From the NCBI GenBank assembly GCA_031290005.1, contig JAITOJ010000087.1:1-13013 (forward strand): DNA of 13,013 bases, written 5' to 3'. The DNA is from Treponema sp. (GTDB lineage: Bacteria > Spirochaetota > Spirochaetia > Treponematales > Treponemataceae). This document shows positions 1 through 5,900 of the stretch, in pieces. Both the position numbers and the translations under genes were made by a program. Within the stretch, counting starts at the first letter, position 1; each line of letters begins with the position of its first letter. A model generated the notes under the pieces. The model worked only from the letters and a program-made list of their open reading frames with translations, had not been told where the DNA came from and did not search any database.

Positions 1-104
1 TAATATTGGTTGTTATAGGTATAACAGCAATGACAATAGCATTTTCATTATTATTTAGCATATTTGCTAGAAAAATAAAATTTATTAAAAAATATGTGCT
101 GTAA
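1..104 (+). CDS. C-terminal end of a polytopic membrane protein (partial, enters from left edge)
   Basis: An open frame runs from base 3 to a TAA at 102-104 with no start in view. It encodes about 33 residues: a strongly hydrophobic stretch (ILVVIGITAMTIAFSLLFSIF) that fits one last membrane helix, followed by a short basic tail (ARKIKFIKKYVL). A final helix followed by a 'KIxFxKK' tail is common at the C-terminus of membrane acyltransferases of the acyltransferase-3 type, and a second acyltransferase remnant lies at 421-751, but so little sequence cannot prove the family. The AT-rich codon use is unlike recA or mutS. I cannot tell from this fragment whether the gene is intact to the left. 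It could be any small polytopic membrane protein. Confidence 0.4.
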   Translation, partial: ILVVIGITAMTIAFSLLFSIFARKIKFIKKYVL

Positions 105-127
105 ATAATATAAACAAAAGCAACTTC

Positions 128-140
128 GCCTCAACGAGGC
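128..140. repeat. Short GC-rich inverted repeat (hairpin) at the end of the transposase remnant
   Basis: GCCTC (128-132) and GAGGC (136-140) pair around a 3-base loop in otherwise AT-rich DNA. A T-rich stretch follows on the plus strand a few bases later. It lies beyond the 3' end of the minus-strand transposase remnant, so it may be part of the element's terminal repeat. It could equally be a terminator for the gene ending at 104. The sequence alone does not decide between these. Confidence 0.4.
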
Positions 141-259
141 TGCCGAATTTCTATTTTTACGCAAACCTTGTTCTTTTGTAAAATCATAAAAGAGACTTGT
201 AAGCGATATTATGGCATGATTCAGGCCGAATCGGCAGGTTTCCTCGCTTTATTCCGTCC

Positions 260-427
260 TTATTTCCCATATGTATCCCCCAAGGGCGCCATGCATTTGC
301 CGATATTGTGTATCATACAGAATATGAGCCATTGCGCGTTCACTTTCGCCTTGCCCCGAAGCGTAAACCGGTTCATCTTTTTGCAATACGTGATGTCGGA
401 AAACACGGCTCTATTATCTGCATAGTG
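260..427 (-). pseudogene. C-terminal fragment of a DDE transposase (IS1182/IS5-like)
   Basis: On the minus strand, the frame entering at about 427 and ending at a TAA (260-262) encodes about 55 residues. These include RAVFSDITYCKKMNRF, then TLRGKAKVNAQW, then HNIGKC. This resembles the C-terminus of IS1182/IS5-like transposases, where 'FG-IK-N--F-RF-LRG--KV--EW' and 'AHN--K' are typical. The fragment has no start and no N-terminal or central catalytic region: a stop lies in frame at 428-430 and the DNA beyond is acyltransferase-like sequence on the other strand. The residue three before the Phe, where many relatives carry the last catalytic Glu, reads as Arg here, so the remnant would be inactive even apart from truncation. 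The family assignment is from memory of motifs. That this is a transposase end is fairly sure; the exact IS family is not. Confidence 0.65.
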
Positions 428-751
428 CTAGTTATGCTTTCCCTGAAATAAGTTTTGGCGGTTTTGGTGTGGATATATTTTTTATTATCAGTGGTTTTAT
501 TATTGCCTTTATGGTAACAAAAAACACTGAAAATTTTCTGTTAAAAAGAATTATTAGAATTGTACCATTGATTGGCTTGTAACATTTTTAACTATAGTAT
601 TTATGGGTTTAATATCTCAAATAATAGAAATATACAGACAGGAATACCGTCTTTAATACTTGTTAAATATATTGATAAACCACTGCAAAATAAATTAAGA
701 AGTATAATAAAAAAGTATCAAAAGCAGCGTATTAGTCCTCTACAGGAATAA
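421..751 (+). pseudogene. Degenerate acyltransferase-3 family membrane protein (frameshift plus internal deletion)
   Basis: Reading from 421, the frame gives HSASYAFPEISFGGFGVD and then IFFIISGFIIAFMV. This is the N-terminal signature of the OafA/YrhL acyltransferase-3 family (His in the first helix region, then 'GvdiFFiiSGFii'). The frame ends at a TAA at 580-582. Adding one base near 571 would restore the expected 'PLYWLVTFLTIVFMGL', so a single-base frameshift is likely. From about 630 another frame gives LVKYIDKPLQNKLR and ends at 749-751; 'Y-dKPl' is typical of the C-terminal end of these proteins. About 250 central residues and the first roughly 20 are missing. Intact relatives acetylate or otherwise acylate cell-surface polysaccharides in the inner membrane. 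This copy cannot be functional. Confidence 0.7.
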
Positions 752-846
752 TACCGCACCATGCCGATTCTATATTTTCACCAAAAGCAAATAATATATT
801 TACACAAAATAATACATCGCAGAATATTATTTTCATTACTTAATTT
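752..846. other. AT-rich spacer with no gene
   Basis: Between the acyltransferase remnant and the tRNA 3' end I see no coding frame of interest. The only structure is the AT-only inverted repeat at 806-833, listed separately. Confidence 0.6.
806..833 (-). terminator. AT-only hairpin downstream of tRNA-Leu (weak candidate terminator)
   Basis: AAAATAATA (806-814) is perfectly complementary to TATTATTTT (825-833), giving a 9-bp stem with a 10-base loop. It begins 13 bases beyond the tRNA 3' end on the minus strand. The stem contains no G-C pair and no long T run follows on the minus strand, so it is a poor intrinsic terminator. It may mark tRNA transcript end, or be chance in AT-rich DNA. Confidence 0.25.
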
Positions 847-928
847 TGCGGCGAACCTGACTTGAACAGGCACAGCTCGCGCCACCAGCACCTCAAGCTG
901 GCGTGTCTACCAATTCCACCATCGCCGC
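847..928 (-). tRNA. tRNA-Leu (anticodon GAG)
   Basis: The minus strand folds as a class II tRNA. The 7-bp acceptor stem is GCGGCGA with TCGCCGC. The D arm contains GGAATTGGTAGACAC. The anticodon stem CCAGC/GCTGG encloses the loop TTGAGGT, giving anticodon GAG (complement of plus-strand 892-894), which reads CUC leucine codons. A long variable arm and a T arm with loop TTCAAGT follow, and the discriminator base is A (847), as expected for leucine. The length is 82 bases. No CCA is encoded: the bases beyond the discriminator are AAA, so CCA must be added by the nucleotidyltransferase. It has its own promoter, and its 3' end faces the mobile-element scar. Confidence 0.96.
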
Positions 929-940
929 AGGAATGGACAT

Positions 941-969
941 ACTATAATAAAAAAATAAAAATGTGTCAA
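941..969 (-). promoter_or_regulatory. Sigma70-type promoter of tRNA-Leu
   Basis: Reading the minus strand, a perfect -35 TTGACA (plus 964-969) is followed by a 17-base spacer and a -10 TATAGT (plus 941-946). Transcription would start near 934, giving a leader of only a few bases before the tRNA 5' end at 928. Both boxes and the spacing are near consensus, as expected for a stable-RNA gene. Confidence 0.8.
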
Positions 970-1049
970 CAATATAAATTTTTTTATTTTTTTGCGAATT
1001 TGCCTCAGAAAATGTCCAAAAACGCAAAAAAAACTCCATAATATAAGGT

Positions 1050-1078
1050 GTGACAAAACTACTTGAATAGAGTAGAAT
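1050..1078 (+). promoter_or_regulatory. Candidate recA promoter
   Basis: GTGACA (1050-1055, 5/6 to the -35 consensus), a 17-base spacer and TAGAAT (1073-1078, 5/6 to the -10 consensus) would start transcription near 1085. That is about 15 bases before the recA ATG and just ahead of the ribosome site GCGAGG (1088-1093). The spacer and -10 box contain the dyad CTACT-N7-AGTAG (1059-1075). Confidence 0.6.
1059..1075. promoter_or_regulatory. Dyad inside the recA promoter (possible operator)
   Basis: CTACT (1059-1063) and AGTAG (1071-1075) form a perfect 5-bp dyad around TGAATAG. It lies in the -35/-10 spacer and covers the start of the -10 box, a position where a bound repressor would block RNA polymerase. 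It matches neither the E. coli LexA box (CTGT-N8-ACAG) nor the Gram-positive one (GAAC-N4-GTTC). A role as a damage-response operator is speculative, and a 5-bp dyad can occur by chance. Confidence 0.3.
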
Positions 1079-1099
1079 ACTTTTTGAGCGAGGTACAAT

Positions 1100-2293
1100 A
1101 TGGCAGTTGAAACGAACGCGCCGGATACGGCGTCTGAAAAATTGAAAGCCCTTGAAGCGGCTCGGCTTCAGATTGAAAAGCAGTTTGGACAGGGTTCCCT
1201 GATAAAACTGGGAACCAATGTCAACGCGGCGGGGTTTGACGTGGTTCCCTCCGGGTCTCTCCTGCTGGACGAGGCCCTGGGAATCGGCGGCTATCCCCGG
1301 GGGCGGATTATCGAAATGTTCGGCCCCGAGTCTTCCGGCAAGACCACCCTGGCGCTCCACGCCATCGCGGAGGCGCAAAAACTGGGGGGCATTGCGGCGT
1401 TTATCGACGCGGAGCACGCCCTTGACCCGGCGTACGCCAAAAATCTGGGGGTCAACATCGACGAGCTGTGGGTCTCCCAGCCCGATACCGGCGAGCAGGC
1501 CCTGGAAATCGCCGAAAGTCTGGTGCGTTCCGGCGCGGTGGACATCATCGTCATTGACTCCGTAGCGGCCTTGGTCCCCCAGGCGGAAATCGAAGGCGAG
1601 ATGGGAGACTCCCATATGGGACTTCAGGCCCGGCTCATGAGCCAGGCGCTGCGCAAACTCACCGCCACCATCAGCAAGTCCAAGACGATTCTGGTGTTCA
1701 TCAACCAGCTCCGCATGAAAATCGGGGTCATGTTCGGCAATCCCGAAACCACCACCGGGGGGAACGCCCTCAAGTTTTATTCATCCGTACGGCTGGAAAT
1801 CCGGCGTATTGAGTCCATCGACGTCAAGGGCAACGAGGACGCGGTGGGTAACCGGGTGCGGGTGAAGGTGGTAAAAAACAAAGTCGCCCCACCGTTCAAA
1901 AAGGTGGAGCTGGATATTTACTTTGGCAAGGGCGTGTCCGCCACGGCAAGCCTGCTGGATTCAGCGGCGAAACACGGTTTTATCGAAAAAAAAGGCGCCT
2001 GGTACGCTACGGAGACGGAAAAAGTGGGGCAGGGTAAGGAAAACGCCATTGTCTACCTGGAACAGAATCCCGAATTTGCCAAAGACGTTGAACGGAAAAT
2101 CCGGGAAAAATTGTTCCCCGGACAGATTCTGAAGGTAAAAACCAGCGCCGGCGCGGCAGCGGCCAAACCGGCCCCGGCTTCCAAAACAACGGACTCAAAG
2201 GCAACAGCAAAAGCGGCGGCGGAAAGCGTGGAAGAGCCGGTCCCCGTGGAAAGCGGTGCGGCGGACGAGAAGCCGCCGGAGGATTTGTTTTAA
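1100..2293 (+). CDS. recA: Recombinase A (RecA)
   Basis: This is the central homologous-recombination ATPase: it coats single-stranded DNA, pairs it with a homologous duplex, and serves as co-protease where LexA-type regulators exist. The 397-residue protein is collinear with the family. It has Walker A GPESSGKT (75-82, Lys81), the catalytic Glu105 in DAEHALDP, a Walker B segment ending at Asp153, and the DNA-binding loop L2 region NQLRMKIGVMFGNPETTTGG (202-221). The C-terminal domain is followed by an unconserved tail (about 345-397) rich in Ala, Lys and Pro and ending acidic (KPPEDLF), longer than the E. coli tail. The ATG at 1100 has GCGAGG (1088-1093) at good spacing. The gene converges on tmk, and the two stop codons overlap. 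It is more GC-rich than the AT-rich upstream region. Identity is certain from sequence. Confidence 0.98.
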   Translation: MAVETNAPDTASEKLKALEAARLQIEKQFGQGSLIKLGTNVNAAGFDVVPSGSLLLDEALGIGGYPRGRIIEMFGPESSGKTTLALHAIAEAQKLGGIAAFIDAEHALDPAYAKNLGVNIDELWVSQPDTGEQALEIAESLVRSGAVDIIVIDSVAALVPQAEIEGEMGDSHMGLQARLMSQALRKLTATISKSKTILVFINQLRMKIGVMFGNPETTTGGNALKFYSSVRLEIRRIESIDVKGNEDAVGNRVRVKVVKNKVAPPFKKVELDIYFGKGVSATASLLDSAAKHGFIEKKGAWYATETEKVGQGKENAIVYLEQNPEFAKDVERKIREKLFPGQILKVKTSAGAAAAKPAPASKTTDSKATAKAAAESVEEPVPVESGAADEKPPEDLF

Positions 2294-2907
2294 GCGCCTA
2301 TCTCTTCCCAAATCAAGCGCGAAACCTGTTCCATTGACTGGGCGGCGTCCAGGCGGATGATTTTCATGCCCGGCGCCGCCTGTTCGTATTCGGCGATTAC
2401 CAGGCGGTATTCCGCGGCGGTTTTTTCCAGAAAATCCCGCTTTTCGTAAATCTCGGTGACGGAACGCCCGGCGATGCGCGCGAGGGAAAGGGCGGGGTCA
2501 ATGTCAAAAAAAAAGAGTTTTTCAGGCAGAGGAAAAAGGCTGTTAAGCAATTTGGGCAGTTCCCGGCCACAGGCGGCGCTTTGATAGGCAAGGCTGGAAA
2601 AAAAATACCGGTCTGATATCACGGTTTTGCCTGCATTGAGGGCTTTGACCACGCTGTTTTTGCCGTAAAGATGCTCCCAGCGGTCGGCGGCGAACAGAAA
2701 AGCGGCAGTTTCCGGTTCCGCAGCCTCTTCCCCGGAAAGGATGGTGCGGAGGAAGCGACCGGTGGCTTCCCCGGTGGGTTCGCAGGTGAACACGAACCGG
2801 TTTTCGGTTTCTCTCCCGGCGAGCTTTTTTTTGAGCAGATCGATTTGGGTTGAAGTTCCGGAACCGTCAATTCCTTCAAATACAATAAAGTTTGTCAAAA
2901 TCCCCAT
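2290..2907 (-). CDS. tmk: Thymidylate kinase (dTMP kinase), with variant P-loop
   Basis: This enzyme phosphorylates dTMP to dTDP with ATP in the cytoplasm, the step shared by de novo and salvage dTTP synthesis. The 205-residue length is normal. Visible family motifs are the N-terminal FEGIDGSGTSTQ (10-21), EPTGEATGRFLR (43-54, in place of the common REPGG element), FAADRWEHLY (72-81), SDRYFFSSLAYQ (98-109, the DRY/F dTMP-binding motif), FFFDIDP (132-138), and a lid-like region with several Arg/Lys residues (about 144-161). The notable feature is Thr18, where the canonical P-loop GxxxxGK[S/T] has its lysine; the codon is ACT. The ATG is preceded by GGGGA four bases upstream. It is transcribed toward recA, overlaps it by 4 bases, and diverges from tamB. 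The family is confident; whether the P-loop variant is lineage-typical is not known from the sequence. Confidence 0.93.
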   Translation of the reverse strand: MGILTNFIVFEGIDGSGTSTQIDLLKKKLAGRETENRFVFTCEPTGEATGRFLRTILSGEEAAEPETAAFLFAADRWEHLYGKNSVVKALNAGKTVISDRYFFSSLAYQSAACGRELPKLLNSLFPLPEKLFFFDIDPALSLARIAGRSVTEIYEKRDFLEKTAAEYRLVIAEYEQAAPGMKIIRLDAAQSMEQVSRLIWEEIGA

Positions 2908-2925
2908 AAAGTCCCCTATAAAAAA

Positions 2926-2954
2926 AATATAAAAAACGATATAATATACGACAA
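2926..2954 (-). promoter_or_regulatory. Candidate tmk promoter
   Basis: On the minus strand, TTGTCG (plus 2949-2954) is followed after 17 bases by TATATT (plus 2926-2931). Transcription would start near 2919, just upstream of the tmk ribosome site at 2912-2916. The region is very AT-rich, so -10-like hexamers are common and this is a moderate call. It overlaps the tamB -10 and start region. Confidence 0.45.
2940..2945 (+). promoter_or_regulatory. Consensus -10 box upstream of tamB
   Basis: A perfect TATAAT lies 14 bases before the tamB ATG. No good -35 is seen at 16-18 bases upstream. Transcription from it would start near 2952, leaving a leader of under 10 bases with no clear Shine-Dalgarno sequence. 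Either the tamB message is nearly leaderless or another start site is used. Confidence 0.4.
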
Positions 2955-2959
2955 AACGG

Positions 2960-5900
2960 ATGAAAATTCAGGCAATAAAACACAGCATCGGCAACGCCCT
3001 CTTTCTGGCCGTTATTTTTTCGGCCTTTTTGCTCATTTATCCGATATACAACCGCCTGCAATCCGAACTTGACGTTCGCAGGATTTTATACATACAAAAA
3101 CTGGAAAACTTCGCGGGCATTGGCCTGTCTTACCGTTCCCTTTCGCCCAGTATTTTAGCCGCTTTCCGGGTAAAAGATATAGTGGTCTATGATCCGGAAA
3201 CGAAAAAACCGCTTTTAACAATTGACCGCGCCGTGATTTTTTACGATATACGCCGTCTCCTGACCGGCGATTTTGATCACGCCTTTACTCGTCTGATAGT
3301 TTCCGGGGCCGCTATCGACTACGACGAATTTTCCGGCGCCAGGGTAAAAACAAAACTGCTGGAACTGCTAACAAACCGGAACAAAGAGCCCGCTTCATTT
3401 TCACTTCCCTTTGACGTGCAAATCCGGGGGATTACCCTGCGATATACCGGGCAGTATGCGGAAGGCAGTGCGGCAATCAAATCCCTTTCGTACTTGTCAG
3501 GTCAGGGAATTTTCGGGGAAATAAAATTGCGCGGTTCTCTTTCGGCGTCTTTGACCGAAGCGGGGAAGGCAAAAGTACCGGAAACCGCAAGGAGGGCGCT
3601 GGACAATCTGGCATCCGTTTTTTCCCTTTCAGTCTCCCTCTCGCCAAAACTTGCGGGGAGCCACGCTTCGGTCAGCCTGGAATCCCTCAGAACCAGGGAT
3701 TTTCAGGCGGCAAAATTAAACCTCCTGGCTGAATATACCGGGAACACTATCCGTGTTTCTTCCCTGCAAACAGGTTTTCCCTTTTTTTTTATCGCCGAAG
3801 CTCCGGTTTCCCTGGACAGTCTGAATATCCGCCTGCAAGCTCAGGCGTTCAATCCCTTTGCCATGATTACTGTTGCCGGGGATTATCCTTGGGTCAGACA
3901 GATTGCGGGAACCACATTCTCCGGTTTGTATACCCTCAGTCTTTCAGGCCCGCAAAATAGTTTTGACTACACCGCTTCCGGCAGCCTCCGCCTTCCGAAC
4001 CGGATTGTGCCCGGCGGCGGAAGCGTTTCGTACAACATCCGGGGGAATAGAGAAAGCCTCACGCTGTCGTCTCTGAACATTGCCATGAAACAGATGGACG
4101 CATCATTTGAAGGCAGCGTAAATCTGAAAACTATGCAGCCTTCCGGGACAATGGATATTAAACGGCTTACCCTTTGGAACGGCAATCAAATCAGCGCGGA
4201 AGCTTATTTTGACCCCATTCCCGGCGGGGTGCTGTGCTTTCTGCCCCAGGTTTTCTTGGGAGACCGGACCCTCACAGCGGTGCAGGCCACGGTGATTCCC
4301 CAAAATCAGTCGGCGGATTTTTCCATTGAGGCCTCCGATTATTCACACTACGAATACGACGTTCCCGCCCTTATCAGGATTGACGGTAGTTTGCTTTTCA
4401 CCGAAGGTTACTTTGTCCAGGCTCATATTTCTACACAAAACTTCTTTGTTGACTCCCTGCTGCGTCTGGGCGCGGTTTTTCTCCCCCAGGACTACGCCGC
4501 ATACCTTGAAAATGCCGCGCCATATACTGAGCCGTATATACTGACCAACGAAATCTATGTTTCCACGGATTTTTCCTCCGTGTCTTACAATATTCCCTAT
4601 TCGATTTTGGCGAATACCCGCAAAGACCGGCAGTTCGCGGTCTTTGCGGCAGACGGGAACGAAACCTCGGTGCATCTTTCCCAGTTTGACGGAATTTACG
4701 CCAACCAGATAGTCCGGGCAACCATGCAGGCGGATATTTCACCGGACTACTATGATTTGTTTTTTGTTACTGACCTCACCCTAAACCGGATTCCCTACAG
4801 TTTTTCCGGCAACTTTGTTCCAGGCGTCATGATCGGGGTTACTGGAAGTTACGGTTTTGCCGCTTCCGTGTTGTTTCCTGAAAATAAAGGAGAATCTTTC
4901 ACTGGGTCACTCAAAATGGGAAATTTCCCCATTGCTATTGGACAATATATCGCCGCCCTTTCTACGGATATTTCCCTGATCCGCAGCAGAAACAATGAAC
5001 CCTTATTACTTTTTCCGCAATTGGAAATTACCGAACTGTCCGACTCGTTTTCCCGTAATCCACGGCTGATTCTTTCCGGCAGCGCCAATCAGCGTTCAGC
5101 CAATTTTGAATCCATCTCGTTTGCCGATACCGCTTCGCAATTGAACGGCAGCGGTACGGTCAGTTGGAATATAACCGGAAATGTCCTCAATTCCGCTTCC
5201 GCGCTTCTGCAAATGGTAAATCCGGCTTCCCCGGAACGGTACGACTTGAATATAAGCGTCTCCAATCCGAACAGGACTCCTTTTTCTTTGCGGGCAGCAC
5301 AAGAGGACTATGTTTTTTCAGGCGCCGGGACTATCGCTTCCCTGCCTACCGGACGGTTTTTGGCAAATCAGCAGCCCAACAATACCATCAGCCTTCAAAT
5401 GTATGCCTGGGGTACTTTTCATGATCCGAATATTACTGCCCAGGTTACAGACTCTTCGGGTATCCTCGGTATTGTCCCTCTTGCCGCACAGGGTCAGATA
5501 AGCTTGTCCGGTAAATCTTTGCGGATTTCCCAGGCAAGTCTTGATTCCGGGCCGCATTCGTTCAGAAACCTGGAGCTTGATTTCTCCCTTGATACCTTTG
5601 ACGGTTTCGCCCGCTCTCTGTATAATTTGAATCTGGGGGCCAATTCCATATCCGCTCCGCTTGTTTTCACGTTTGAATCCGGTTCTTTTCCTGAAGACTT
5701 TGCTCTGGAAATCTCTTCCACAGGTTTTACCAGCGCCCTTTTTGATAAGCCGAAACCCCTGATATTGGATATTATCCGCACTTCGGACAGGCTCGACCTT
5801 TTGACGGTCAATACCGGCGCGCTCCGGGGCTGGCTCACTGATTCAGGAGATATGTCCTTTACCGCAGGCGGCGAAATGCCGGTGAAATTTGTTTTAACCG

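Larger units (their letters stand above)
110..427 (-). mobile_element. Truncated insertion-sequence remnant (3' part only)
   Basis: This covers the transposase C-terminal fragment plus about 150 bases downstream of it on the minus strand, ending near the GCCTC/GAGGC hairpin. The boundary near 421-427 is abrupt: at base 421 the plus strand begins to read as acyltransferase. The left boundary near 110-120 is a guess, placed where the composition turns to plain AT-rich DNA after the stop at 104. No opposite terminal repeat or target-site duplication is visible, as expected if the 5' half was deleted. The element is not mobile. Confidence 0.5.

Noticed and set aside
168..425. An 85-codon plus-strand open frame
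   Set aside because: The minus strand of the same DNA reads as a transposase C-terminus with family-like motifs; the plus frame matches nothing I recognise.
1000..1099. Classical LexA boxes before recA
   Set aside because: No CTGT-N8-ACAG or GAAC-N4-GTTC type site is present; only the different dyad at 1059-1075.
893..1615. A 240-codon minus-strand open frame across tRNA-Leu and the start of recA
   Set aside because: It runs antisense to recA and into the tRNA gene, its protein has no recognisable domain, and recA is certain on the other strand.
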